From NCBI GenBank assembly GCA_032622095.1, contig CP136062.1, forward strand, positions 158,778,875-158,842,874: a DNA stretch of 64,000 nucleotides, in the 5' to 3' direction. Position 1 is the stretch's first letter; each line of letters starts with the position of its first letter. Below are positions 11,101 to 22,549 of this stretch, piece after piece. The position numbers and the translations under genes are program-made. The notes under the pieces were generated by a model, which was given only the letters and a program-made list of their open reading frames with translations, had not been told where the DNA came from and made no database searches. This DNA comes from Siphonodentalium dalli (taxonomy: Eukaryota > Mollusca > Scaphopoda > Gadilida > Siphonodentaliidae).

Positions 11101-11654
11101 ATTATCTATATTTAAATGTACATGTATTGTATGGTACATGTATAAGCCACTTTAAGCTCTTGTACAGATTACTTGGTGTACAGCAGGTTGACAAAGATAA
11201 AGGAATATTAGAATATTTTGATTCTGTTATGGATTTTAAGGCCTGTATGTGTACATGAATCTGATTATATTGACATACTGCAATCATTTGTCACTTAAAA
11301 GTTCATATCCTTCAGATAAGCTCAGAAACAAGGCTTAAGACTGTTCCATGGGTACTGTTGTGGTTTGTCAAAGTTTGTGTGGAGATTTGAAACTGGTACA
11401 CCTCCAAATTCTGGTCAATGTTGTATGAAATATAAAACAGTTTATGCATACGCTGGATGCCATTGTGCACATTTTCTGAGACTCGGTGACGCATACAAGT
11501 ACATGTATGTTGTAGTACTCTAATTGAATTCACTTGCCAAGATTTTCACCTCACAAGTCTGATAAAATGTAGAGGTCACTGATCAGTCTCCATCAAGGAA
11601 TGAATGCATACATATATGTGTCATTTTTTTCCTTTGATGAACACATTGAACGTC

Positions 11655-12660
11655 ATTTGGTTATAAATTAAAGCCTCCATTTCGCTGCAGTGTGCACTAG
11701 TTAGTAGTTACCAGGTATGCATGGTACCGGATTCAGTGCATACCATCCATAGGTATACATATAGTACTGTGGTACATGTGTATAGCCAGGAGACTCAGGA
11801 CTCACTTTCACACAGCAACAACACACATTGTGTCATGCATGGACGAATACCGATAACATATACAGTACATGTATCCAGTACATGTACACCGAATAACATT
11901 TGAAATCCTTCCTCATCCAGTCTTGGGCAGAATTAATAATATTGGTATTAAGGGTCACCATGCAGTGTCTGCAAGAAGCACTCAGGAAACATGATTTGGT
12001 TATAAATTAAAGCCTCCATTTCGCTGCAGTGTGCACTAGTTACCAGGTATGCATGGTATAGGATTCAGTGCATACCATCCGTAGGTATACATATAGTACT
12101 GTGGTTCATGTGTATAGCCAGGAGACTCAGGACTCACTGTCACACAGCAACAACACACATTGTGGCATGCATGGACGAATACCGATAACATCTACAGTAC
12201 ATGTATCCAGTACATGTACACCGAATAACATTTGAAATCCTTCCTCATCCAGTCTTGGGCAGAATTAATAATATTGGTATTAAGGGTCACCATGCAGTGT
12301 CTGCAAGAAGCACTCAGGAAACATGATTTGGTTATAAATTAAAGCCTCCATTTCGCTGCAGTGTGCACTAGTTACCAGGTATGCATGGTACTGGATTCAG
12401 TGCATATCGTCCGTAGGTATACATATAGTACTGTGGTACATGCGTATAGCCAGAAGACTCAGGACTCACTGTCACACAGCAACAACACACATTGTGGCAT
12501 GCATGGACGAATACCGATAACATCTACAGTACATGTATCCAGTACATGTACACCGAATAACATTTGAAATCCTTCCTCATCCAGTCTTGGGCAGAATTAA
12601 TAATATTGGTATTAAGGGTCACCATGCAGTGTTTGCAAGAAGCACTCAGGAAACATGATT
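11655..12660. repeat. Tandem repeat, ~335 bp unit, 3 copies
   Basis: Copies begin at 11655, 11994 and 12326 with ATTTGGTTATAAATTAAAGC. Each carries CTGCAGTGTGCACTAGTTA, ACATGTATCCAGTACATGTA and AAGGGTCACCATGCAGTGT. Copies are about 97% alike by eye. The short open frames that repeat in each copy come from the repeat, not from a gene. Confidence 0.92.
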
Positions 12661-12673
12661 CTATGATTGGTTA

Positions 12674-12734
12674 TCAGATATCAGGCCTTGATTGAAATTT
12701 TGATGTCTCAATCCAGTCAAGCAGTTCCTCCTGT
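12674..12734 (-). CDS. Possible terminal exon, unidentified gene (minus strand)
   Basis: On the minus strand a strong acceptor (a run of seven T then CAG) precedes 61 nt that encode QEELLDWIETSKFQSRPDI followed by TGA at 12674-12676, with one base completing the previous codon. The polypyrimidine tract and the acidic, helical-looking peptide are exon-like. No preceding exon of the same gene was identified and the peptide was not recognised. It could be chance; confidence is low. Confidence 0.22.
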
Positions 12735-12739
12735 CTGAA

Positions 12740-13184
12740 AAAAAGATTTGAATGCTTGTAATGACGTCAGAAAAGAGGAAAGACTGATCATATACATAAA
12801 TAATCATATATAAAATTTCACTCATTTGATATACCGTACCGGTATGTTTAATACTTGAACAAAAAAAATAAAAAACAAACTTAAATCTCATAAAACATTT
12901 TTTTCTGGCCATTTCAAGGTCAAACGATATTAAATGAGTGAATATTCTTTTAGTCATACATCTGGGAAAACACCCAGGGTGTGCGAGTGAGATATCTGAG
13001 GACAATCGCAAATAGCACTCCCCCATGGGGGAAGATATATATCCAGACAGGAGGAGATGACATGTTACACCGGTACATGTACTATATACTACCAAAAACA
13101 TTCCAGATACATGTATAGGTACCGGTACCGCATATCATATTGGTCTTGTAAATATCATATATTTGTAAATGTTTTAAGAAGGCA
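12740..13184. other. Stretch without supported gene
   Basis: A 146-residue minus-strand open frame covers 12661-13101, but it runs through the poly-T tract of the acceptor described above and has no recognisable domain. No other feature is seen. Confidence 0.45.
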
Positions 13185-13240
13185 ATTTAAACAGTTTGGG
13201 GGGGGGGGCGAGTTTAAACAGTTTGGGGGGGGGGGCAAAT
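13185..13240. repeat. Duplicated TTTAAACAGTTT plus poly-G tracts
   Basis: TTTAAACAGTTT followed by ten or so G occurs twice in tandem (about 27-bp unit). Homopolymer C tracts of similar length occur at about 13935 and 14063. Confidence 0.8.
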
Positions 13241-13250
13241 TGGCATTCCA

Positions 13251-14524
13251 AATACTAATTAACACTTGAAAGCCTGACATGTGGCACCCCAAATGTCAAT
13301 ATAACATTTGATTTTATCATCTTTACTTGAATTAGGTGAGTTCACAAATACTCTATTTCCATGCATATACTAGTAAACACAATTATACATAATCATTGGG
13401 GAATTGAAAAAATTATACTGTATAATATACAAGCATATGTATACTAGAAGATAGCGGCACAAACTAGTACTTCTGCATGTCAAATATCACACATACCAGT
13501 ATATACCACTTACTAGTATACTGCGAATTGACTTCTTTAAAAATATTGGCCATCATATCAGGGAGGGGGCGGGGAATTTCCGGGCACGTATGCCGGGGTG
13601 GATGGGTGATTGATGGGACCAACAAACATTCTTTTCCGCAACTAAAATGTTTTTATCCTGCAAGTCGTTTGACTGTTTTTGCAATGAGTTTGGCTTAAAA
13701 CACATACAATAAGAGAAATACCGGTAACATAAATGACAAATTTCATGATGATCAGACAAACAGTATAGCTTGTAGATCATGTTAATGGATTCAATTTTGA
13801 AATCCAAGATGGCCACCGGCAGCCATGTTTTTTTTGCTGAATGACCCCAAAATGAGTTGTTCCTATTTACATGTCAACATCCAAAACAATTAGTATGCGC
13901 ATAAATTCATATACAGCTGTTTACAGTGAATCTCCCCCCCCCCCCCCGCAAATCTGTGTTATTGTCAAAAGGGCGGGGTGGATGTTTGGACGCTGGGGTG
14001 GGTGGGTCCCAACAAGGGTCGAAAGGAAAATATCAGCATACGTGCCTGAACATTTTTTTCGACCCCCCCCCCCCTCCCCCGATCATATGGCCATTTTCGT
14101 CTATTTTTCCAACTATACTTTCTATAGGACATGGGAATGCTTGATAGAAAAGTTGTATTGTTAAATGTAGCACACCATGAACTTTGAAGTTGCTGACATT
14201 GTTTCTGGTGTCAATTTATAAACTCCACCCATCGCCTGTTGTCAGGCCGCATTGATTGGCATTACACAAACAGGCATGGAAATACAGGTTGTATTAATTT
14301 TTAACTTTTGGTGTGATATATTTTGGTGTATCATAAGATATCACGGTACTGTAGTTCCACAACAGTGACCGTGGCTAATGAATCTGGCAATATCTGTAAT
14401 TGGAAGAAATATATGCTGCATATACATGTATGTACATGTATGTGATATGGATACATGTATTTTCATATTTTGCAAACATATTTATAAACAAAGTGTAAAG
14501 TTCATTCTTCCAACAATGTGAGCG
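13251..14524. other. Non-coding stretch with low-complexity tracts
   Basis: Contains two poly-C runs (about 13935-13947 and 14063-14076) and an ATGTA/CATGTATGTACATG-rich run at 14410-14460. Open frames through the C-runs are low-complexity artefacts. No gene seen. Confidence 0.5.
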
Positions 14525-14804
14525 TCCTCGGCAATTCAGATGACCATGATTCAATCGGACATGTAAGTGGAGGAATCGGGCCTGACAAAATCATGGATAG
14601 TTTGTTGACACGATTACGATGTCATCGCAGATGAGTATATTATCGGCGGTTAACCATGTGATTAATTACCCTATGTGTTTTCCATTTACTTTATAAGATT
14701 TTAAAGTACACACACAGTTCTGATTCAGTCACAAGTGGAGATAACCAAGGATACGCCACAAGTTCGCATCTAAAATCAAACAGTGCTTGGTTACGTAGCG
14801 TTTT

Positions 14805-15035
14805 TCCGAAGACCCATAACTCCGAAGGTCCGATTCTCCGACGCCCCGATTCTCCGAAAGCCCATAACTCCGAAGTCCCGATTCTCCGAAATCCCATAAC
14901 TCCGAAGACCCATAACTCCGAAAGCCCATAACTCCGAAGGCCTATAACTCCGAACGCCCATAACTCCGAAGGTCTATAACTCCGAAGGACCGATTCTCCG
15001 AAGGTCCCATTCTCCGAAGGTCCGATTCTCCGAAG
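14805..15035. repeat. 16-bp tandem array in left arm
   Basis: About 14 copies of a 16-bp unit in two flavours, CCCATAACTCCGAAGG and CCCGATTCTCCGAAGG, arranged in irregular alternation. The array is the inverse complement of the one at 15737-16051 and forms part of the foldback stem. Confidence 0.95.
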
Positions 15036-15736
15036 ATCATGTTTTATCGCTTATTAAATAGTGTACAGTCCAGTGGCGGGGTCAATGGGGCCCTAGGGAA
15101 GACCACCCCCAAAAAACATGTCAAATGTCATGTAAACGTCAGGAAATCCCTCCTATGCATTCAAATATTCACAGTGTTCCTGCCCAGGGGAGCCCCCGGA
15201 CCAACAATTGGGGGCGACCCCTCCCATGTATGCGCTCCCCAAATCAGGCCTTCGTGATATGCTTTTGGCATATCATATGCATGATATATCCCCCACATAT
15301 GCTAATTAATGTGCACCCCTAAATGGGAACCCTGGCTCCGCCACTGGTGTGCACCGGGTATATTATAACGAAACACTGCAAGAATGTCAGAGTAGCCTAA
15401 CATGCACAGGGGCGACAAGTTCTTCCCCGTTCACCCCTGTACATTTTACTCTGGCATCTCATGGGCCAACGTAACGTTATAGTATCTGGTGTATAGTCAG
15501 TGGCGGGCCAGGATTCCCATTTAGGTGGGGGCAGTAGGAAAAGTTTGAATATTTTGATGCCCCATGAACGATTTCCGGGCGTTTACATGACATTGGACAT
15601 GTTTTGGTAGGGGCCCATATTGTCTGAAATAGCAAGTAGAGGTTTAATGGGGGCAGTGGGAATTTTGGGACCCCCTTGGCTTCGCCACTGGACTGTACAC
15701 TATTTAGTAAACGATAATACCCCGATAAAACAAAAT

Positions 15737-16051
15737 CTTCGGAGAATCGGACCTTCGGAGAATCGGACATTCGGAGTTATGGGCCGTCGGAGAATCGGGC
15801 CTTCGGAGTTATAGGTCTTCGGAGAATCGGCCCTTCGGAGTTATAGGTCTTCGGAGTTATGGGTCTTCGGAGAATCGGCCCTTCGGAGTTATGGGCTTTC
15901 GGAGAATCGGATCTTCGGAGTTATGGGCCGTCGGAGAATCGGGTCTTCAGAGTTATGGGCCGTCGGAGAATCGGGTCTTCGGAGTTGTAGGGCCGTCGGA
16001 GAATCAGGTCTTCGGAGTTGTGGGCCTTCGTAGTAATAGGTCTTCGGAAGA
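15737..16051. repeat. 16-bp tandem array in right arm
   Basis: Roughly 19-20 copies of CCTTCGGAGTTATGGG / CCTTCGGAGAATCGGG type units, the inverse of the left array but longer. The copy-number difference between arms shows that the arrays expand independently. Confidence 0.95.
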
Positions 16052-16104
16052 CCGGTCTGACACCCAGTGCTTGATATTACTTTTTATCACGCGCGATCAT
16101 GTCA

Positions 16105-16283
16105 TGAGCATGCTTAGTAAAACTACCGGTTACTACCCACAACAAAATCTTTCCACTTACGATTGAATCGTGATCATCAGAACATTCACTTAGTGAGCGG
16201 TCAGTCGACCATGATTCAATCGTAAGTGGAAACTTTTCCGTCGTAGGAAGTAACCGCTAATCGGACTGCGCATGCTCACATCA
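16105..16283. mobile_element. Nested hairpin inside the right foldback arm
   Basis: GAGCATGCTTAGT.. and ACCGGTTACT pair with AGTAACCGCT and ACTGCGCATGCTCAC. The inner arms TTTCCACTTACGATTGAATC and GATTCAATCGTAAGTGGAAA are exact inverses. The same terminus-like sequence (CTCCACTTACGATTGAATCG) forms the outer end of the large foldback at about 17400. Confidence 0.75.
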
Positions 16284-16361
16284 AAATCGTCAAAAATTCT
16301 ATCAAGCACTGTTTGATTTTAGAAGCAAAATAGCAGCAAAATTGTGGCGTATCCTAGGTTT

Positions 16362-17221
16362 TAGAGCCCGAAGCCGCCAGAGCACGCCGCCGCCGCCAGC
16401 CATATTTGCCACAAGCCGCCGCCAGCCATATTATTTCTAACGCCAGCCACATTTAAAAATCTCCGCCGCCGGAATTGTAAAATGGCTGAGCCGTGTGCAT
16501 GGGGTTATATGTCAAGCACAACTGTACTGTGAATCGCAAAGAACTAAACCGCATTGCCTAATATTGGCATACTCGCATGGACACGGCATGGTTGTTATAT
16601 TATCAGAACACCTGGCCCCTTAATGTGGAATAGAATGCATGCTTTCATATAACTGAATGGGCGCAGCCATTCGGTATTGAAAGGGTTAAAATATGAATTG
16701 TTTATATCGACAACACCCAGTCTCAGACATCACTGGCATTTGTCAATATATACACATAAGAATAGAAAATAGTTTGAAATATTATATATCATTACTATCT
16801 GGTTCATCATTCAATGATGCATGCATATATCGCAAGATGGCAGTGATGATAGCAGTCTGAAGTCGACAGAAGTCCCAATGTAACTACTTATACCGATTAG
16901 ATGGGAAACTACATAGTATATCCATGCCAGTCCTTCGTGAATTTTCGCCATAATGGAAAAGCCCAACATCAAAAGATTACGTGTGGTCTGGAATTCTACG
17001 GGTTCACCACAAACGCTAAAACAAACGGCGCCTATAACCGGTAACAGGGGATTAGGAACATTTCGGAAACGAAAATACGCTGAATGATAACATCTCAGCC
17101 GGCTGAGCCGCCATATTTCGTCAGCCACGAACATCGTGACTGAGCCGGCTTAGCTAGCTAACCAGCCACGAAAATCGGTTGAGCCAGCCATGAAAACTAT
17201 TTGTCGTGGCTTCGGGGTCTA
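16362..17221. mobile_element. hAT-type non-autonomous element, 860 bp, 8-bp TSD
   Basis: Termini are TAGAGCCCGAAGCC and, reversed, TAGACCCCGAAGCC (one mismatch in 14). Flanking 8-bp direct repeats CTAGGTTT lie at 16354-16361 and 17222-17229. An 8-bp duplication and TA/CA-x-G termini are typical of the hAT superfamily. The foldback arm resumes exactly after the insertion (its inverse is at about 14700-14745). Subterminal GCCGCC and CAGCCA/AGCCGCCATATT motifs are repeated at both ends. A 107-residue minus-strand open frame inside (16811-17134) has no transposase features. Confidence 0.85.
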
Positions 17222-17450
17222 CTAGGTTTGATAGGAGGTTGTGACGCAAAATTCGCAGTCGTGTGTACGTAAAAATTGTAGCTGGAAATGACCGGTGTAG
17301 TCAATCACATGCTTTAGGATGTTCAACCTACGGTATAATCATGTACGACAACATCGCAATTGTGTGAACAAACTATCCACGATCACATCGGGCCCGATTC
17401 CTCCACTTACGATTGAATCGTGGTCGTCTGAACGTACACTTAGTGTTGAA

Positions 17451-18083
17451 TTGGCCACACAATAACTTGAGCGTGAATGCCATGGGCATTTTAATATTAT
17501 AAATCAGGTTCACATTTGTTCAAAATAATGATATGAAGAAGTACCTTTATATACAATTGTCTTTCAACTTCAAGTTATATTTTCAATAAACGTGACCATT
17601 TTGTTTTCCAACTACCGGTATTGTCATATTAATCTCGACCGATAATACACAGAAATTATGGCTTTATGCCAGAATTAGATTTTGCACAGTAAAGTCTAAA
17701 GATTCCCATTCACGCAATACTTATTGTTTATATAGCATAGAAATTAAGCACAAATTAGAACTTAATAAAAACCGTTTTTGCAAAGATTCCCAGTTTTGCG
17801 AATATTGTTGAGTGGTACATTGATATATGAATGATCAATGCTTATAATCATAGTCCATCAGATGTTACTATTTTAACATGATAAATCATAACATATGGCA
17901 ACCCGATCATCGTTTTCTAAAATTTCGCACATATTTCACCCACAGTAAAATTCACGATAATTTCATTTGAAAAACATGGATAAATCACGCAATTGTTATC
18001 GTAATTCAATTAAGTATATCACTCGTAACAACATGTTCGTAAAGAGAAAACACTTCAACAGTTTACATATTAAGTTCACTTAC
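17451..18083. other. AT-rich stretch, nothing recognised
   Basis: No repeated sequence or exon-like frame seen. It would be the beginning of the first intron if the minus-strand exon candidate at 18084-18233 is real. Confidence 0.45.
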
Positions 18084-18233
18084 CTGGATAATCATATCAA
18101 GCGAAAAGTTTATTTCCGACGTTGAAAATAATTTGTTGTCAAAATGGACAACAAGCCGACCGCGTGACTTGACGAGACGCACTAAAAGTTGTAGTCCCAG
18201 TCCGAGGCCAGTAAAACGTGTAGTTGGGATCAT
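18084..18233 (-). CDS. Possible first coding exon, unidentified gene (minus strand)
   Basis: On the minus strand an ATG at 18233 opens 50 codons, beginning MIPTTRFTGLGLGL and ending INFSLDMIIQ. They run into a perfect donor consensus CAG|GTAAGT (intron starts at 18083). The frame is also open further upstream to 18314, so the start is uncertain. No family was recognised. Local base composition is less AT-rich than its surroundings. The donor is the main evidence; a chance match is possible. Confidence 0.3.
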
Positions 18234-18429
18234 CAATTTCGTCCATCCCAGAGATCTAGTATATTTTATAAAAGAGACATTTTCTGCACAGATATATACC
18301 ATTTGCATGGTCATAAAAGGTATCTAGGGATTACTCATATGGTGGGCCTATATAGACTTGAGTGATGTGTTTTGGCCTGTGCCATTTAAAATTAATTCAG
18401 GGGGGGGGGGAATCAATGCATATTAATTT

Positions 18430-18520
18430 TTATTTGCGACGCTTAAATATAAATATTTGCGCTTAAGCCCAAATGATATAAGCGCAAATATTTGTGCCCA
18501 AGCGTAAATAAATAATAAAT
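18430..18520. repeat. Palindrome of TTTGCGCTTA words
   Basis: TATTTGCGACGCTTAAATA, AATATTTGCGCTTAAGC, ATAAGCGCAAATATT and AAGCGTAAATAAAT form overlapping inverted pairs over about 90 bp. It follows a poly-G tract at 18401-18410. Confidence 0.75.
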
Positions 18521-18540
18521 GTGAAAAGGGCCTCCCATAT

Positions 18541-18662
18541 ATGACCATTGCGGGAATTGCGCTGGTGCTGCATTAAAGACCATGTGCTAGAGCATTCTCT
18601 TATATATGTGAGTCATCCATATGGAGCCTCGCATCATATATAAGAGAATGCACTGGCTTACA
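18541..18662. mobile_element. Fragment of the ATAAGAGAATGCA hairpin MITE family
   Basis: Contains GCGCTGGTGCTGCATTAAAG, GCATTCTCTTATATATG and ATATATAAGAGAATGCACTGG around a GTGAGTC..GAGCCTCGC hairpin. Closest to the left halves of the elements at 10242 and 27412. Its TTAACCCTTT end is degraded. Confidence 0.7.
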
Positions 18663-18664
18663 AG

Positions 18665-21600
18665 GCTTGCCAATAAACTAAACATTTCTCAGGTTATTGC
18701 ATGCACTTTTAATACACAGGGCAAGGTAGATTACATCATTTGATAGATATTCTAGAATTTCTAGTTTGTGAAAACTAAATTAAAGCCATATTTTATGCAC
18801 CCTGTCTAGCCGACTGAACTATGAACTATAGACATGTTATTATTTTTATTATCAGAGACATACCTTCTGCAAATATATAGCCTTATACATTATAAACATG
18901 CAAATAGTTGCTTCATTTGGGCTAACTTCCATCGAGTCAAATCTGAGGAAATTCTCTTAGTTTGAAAGTTGTAGCATGCCTGGCCCGCTGAATAGATGTC
19001 ACAAACATCAAATGTTAGTACTTCTTGTCAGATGGACATTTCTGCCAATAAACTAAACATTTCTCATTGCAATTGTATGCATTTTAATACACAGAGCAAG
19101 GTAGATTACATCATTTGATGGATATTTTACTTAAAATAGTCTGTGGAAACAACCTAAATGCCATATTGTATGCATCCATGTATAGAAAAATGAAATACAA
19201 CTATGGATATTTTATTGTTTTTTTTCATCAGAGACATTCATTCTGCTAAGATATAGCCTTATACATGTTATAAACATGCTAATAGTGGCTTCATTGGGCT
19301 TTTTTCATCATTTAGACAGTTAAATCTGAAGAAATTCCCTTAGTTCGAAGTTTATAAGATCACAGTGCCCCATGAAATGGTGTCTTAAATCTCAAATGTT
19401 AGTACTTCTTTATCAGATGGAAATCTCTGCCAATATATTAAACAATTCTCATGATCATTGCATGGATTTTTATGTACAGGGCAAGGTAGATTACATTATA
19501 TTTTGGATATTTTACTTAAAATATTTTGTGGAAACTACCTAAAAGCCATATTGTATGCATCCATGTATAGCCAAATGAAATACAACTATGGATATTTTAT
19601 TGTTTATTTCATCAGAGACATGTATTCTGTTGAGATATAGCCTTATATATGTTATAAACATGCAAATAGTGGCCTCATTTTGGGCTTTCTTCCATAATTT
19701 AGAGAGTGAAAGCTGCATAGATTCCCTTATTTCACATTTATAAGATGCCAAGCCAGCTGAAATGGTGTATCAAACCTCAAATGGCAGTATTTCTTATCAG
19801 ATGGACATCTCTACTAATAAATTAAACATTTAGCATGGTCATTGCATGCATTTTAATGTACAGGGCAAGGTAGAAAACATCATTTGATGGATATTTTACT
19901 TAAAATAGTCTGTGGAAACCACAGGGGCCTGTAACGCGCTCCGCTGTCCACCCCCCTTTTGCACTGCCCATATACGCCGCTCTCTATACGCGCCTTCTTC
20001 GCGTTAATGGAACATTAGGAACATTATTCCATTAACGCGAAGAAGGCGCGTATAGAGAGCGGCGTATATGGGCAGTGCAAAAGGGGGGCGGACAGCGGAG
20101 CGCGTTACAGGCCCCTGTGGTGGAAACAACCTAAAAGTCATGTTGTATGCATCCCTGTATAGCCAAAACAAATTAAACTATGGATATTTTATTGTTGATT
20201 TCATCAGAGACATGTATTCGGTTGAGATATAGCCTTATATATGTTATAAGCATGCAAATAGTGGCTTTATTTGGGCTTGCTTCCATAATTTAGAGAGCCA
20301 AACCTGAAGAGATTCCCTTATTTTAAATTTGTAAGATGCCAAGCCAGCTGAAATGGTGTATCAAACATTAAATGGCAGTATTTCTTATCAGATGGACATC
20401 TCTCCCAATAAATTTAACATTTCTCATGGTCACTGCATGCATTATGATAAATAGGGCAAGGTAGAAAACATTATTTGATGGATATCTTACTTAAAATAGT
20501 CTGTGGAAACTACATAAAAGCAATATTGTATGCATCCCTCTATAGCCAAATGCAATTAAACTATGGATATTTTATTGTGTATTTTATCAGAGACATGTAT
20601 TCTGTTGAGATATAGCCTTATACATGTCATTAATATGCAAATAGTGGCTTCATTTGGGCTTTCTTCCATTATTTAGAGAGTCAAATCTGAAGAAATTCCC
20701 TTAGTTTGATATTTATGATCCCATAATCCCATGAAATGGTATTTAAAACCTCAAATGTCAGTATTTCCTATCAGATGGACATATCAACTAATAAATTAAA
20801 CATTTCCCATGGTCATTACATGCATTTTAATATACAAGGCAATGTAGAAAACATCATTTGATGGATATTTTACTTAAAATAGTCTGTGGAAACTACATAA
20901 AAGCAATAGTGTATGCATCCCTCTATAGCCAAATGCAATTAAACTATGGATATTTTATTGTGTATTTTATCAGAGACATGTATTCTGTTGAGATATAGCC
21001 TTATACATGTCATTAATATGCAAATAGTGGCTTCATTTGGCCTTTCTTCCATTATTTAGAGAGTCAAATCTGAAGAAATTCCCTTAGTTTGATATTTATG
21101 ATCCCATAATCCCATGAAATGGTATTTTAAACCTCAAATGTCAGTATTTCTTATCAGATGGACATATCAGCTAATGAATTAAACATTTACCATGGTCATT
21201 AGATGCATTTTAATATACAAGGCTATGTAGAAAACATCATTTGATGGATATTTTACTTAAAATAGTCTGTGGAAACTACATAAAAGCAATATTGTATGCA
21301 TCCCTCTATAGCCAAATGCAATTGAACTATGGATATTTTGTTGTGCATTTTATCAGAGACATGTATTCTGTTCAGATATAGCCTTATGCATGTTATTAAC
21401 ATGCAAATAGTGGCTTCATTTGGGCTTTCTTCCATAAATTAGAGAGTCAAAGCTGAATAAATTCCCTTAGGTTTCAAATTTAAAAGATGCCAAGCCAGCT
21501 GAAATGGTGTATCAAACCTAAAATGTCTGTATTTCTTATCAGATAGACATCTCTACCAAAATAAATTAAGCATTTCTCATGACCATTGCATGCATTTTAA

Positions 21601-21870
21601 TATATAGGACAAGGCAGAATACATCACTTGATGGATATTTTACTTAAAATACTTTGTGGAAACTACATAAAAGCCACATTGTATGCTTTCCTATATAGCC
21701 AAATGAAATTCAACTATGGATAAACTGGATATTTTATTGTTTGTATCATCAGAGACATGCATTCTGCTAAGATATAGTCTTTTGTGTGTTATAAACATAC
21801 AATAGGTGCATGGCCTCATTGGGCTTGCTTTCATAATACAAGAGAGTCAACTCTGAAGAAATACCATCGG
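18665..21870. repeat. Tandem array, ~384 bp unit, 8 copies
   Basis: The landmark GCAAGGTAGA(T/A)(T/A)ACATC recurs near 18722, 19097, 19482, 19866, 20456, 20840, 21222 and 21610, a spacing of 375-388 bp apart from one 590-bp step that contains a 200-bp insertion. Each unit carries GATGGATATTTTACTTAAAA, AACTATGGATATTTTATTG, CATCAGAGACATGTATTC and AGATATAGCCTTATA. Copies at the right are more alike. Short open frames seen on both strands repeat with the unit and are not genes. Confidence 0.95.
19920..20119. mobile_element. 200-bp palindromic hAT-type MITE with 8-bp TSD and empty site
   Basis: Begins CACAGGGGCCTGTAACGCGC and ends with its inverse. Arms of about 90 bp pair almost perfectly around a loop near ACATTAGGAACAT. 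The target duplication GTGGAAAC is present at 19912-19919 and 20120-20127. Neighbouring array units carry the uninterrupted site CTGTGGAAAC(A/T)ACCTAAA (for example at 19141), which proves the insertion boundaries. Its GC content is much higher than its host. No coding capacity. Confidence 0.95.
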
Positions 21871-22129
21871 TTTGAAATTGGTAGCATCTTCCATCCTTAT
21901 ATAAGAGGGGTATTTACCAGCTTGAATTACCGGTTTAATTAATAGGTTCAATGCAAGGGGGCCACCAGAGAGGTTTGTCTAGTTTGGGATGGTGTGGCAA
22001 ACCGCCAACTGGAGATTTCAAGGGAGGCCTCCTCAATGGCGACCCACTATATTGTGCAAACAAAATTTTATTAAAATTTTATAAAGGTCAGCATGCCCTA
22101 AGAGCATTGAGAAATAGATAAAACACTTA

Positions 22130-22440
22130 CTGACAGATTGCCAATAACAAAATTACATCTGTTGAAACTATTGTTATGTAAACAAAACTGTTACAGTGAT
22201 TTGTCAACAAATATATAATTCTAGCTGTATTATTAGTTCAAATATTTAACTATGAATAATATTTTCAGAATATTTAATCAACAGGTTGCACCTTTTCCAA
22301 TGTTATGTAAACAAAACTGTTACAGTGAGTGACTTGTCAACAATTATATAATCCTATAGCTGTAGTATTACATGTAGTTCAAATATTTAAGTATGAATAT
22401 GAATTTTCAGAATATTTAATCAACAGGTTGGTCTGGTTGG
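22130..22440. repeat. Locally duplicated dispersed repeat
   Basis: Two tandem copies (about 22150-22285 and 22300-22435) share ATGTAAACAAAACTGTTACA, CTTGTCAACAA, GTTCAAATATTTAA and TTTTCAGAATATTTAATCAACAGGTTG. A third, diverged copy is at 10105. Confidence 0.85.
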
Positions 22441-22549
22441 ACATTTTTCAATGTTTACCATAAAATTTTGATCACAATTTTGCTCTCGTTGGACTTTTAC
22501 AGTTATTCCAATACAGCAGTAATTTCTACATAACAATTAATTCTTGGTT

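Larger units (their letters stand above)
14525..17450. mobile_element. Composite long inverted-repeat (foldback) element, ~2.9 kb
   Basis: The whole interval folds about a centre near 15424 (ACAGGGGCGACAAG..TTCCCCGTTCACCCCTGT). Outer arms pair CAGATGACCATGATTCAATCG (left) with CGATTGAATCGTGGTCGTCTG (right), then GTTTGTTGACACGAT- with its inverse, then GGATACGCCACAA- with TTGTGGCGTATCC, then the 16-bp tandem arrays, then CAGTCCAGTGGCGGGG- with CTTCGCCACTGGACTG, then CACCCCTAAATGGGAACCC with its inverse at 15510-15535. The right arm is longer because of nested insertions at about 16090-16290 and 16362-17221. No transposase is visible. Confidence 0.85.

Noticed and set aside
13871-14164. Pro-rich open frames
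   Set aside because: Produced by poly-C tracts.
16811-17134. 107-residue minus-strand open frame inside the hAT-type element
   Set aside because: Far shorter than a hAT transposase and without the RNase H-like or dimerisation motifs.
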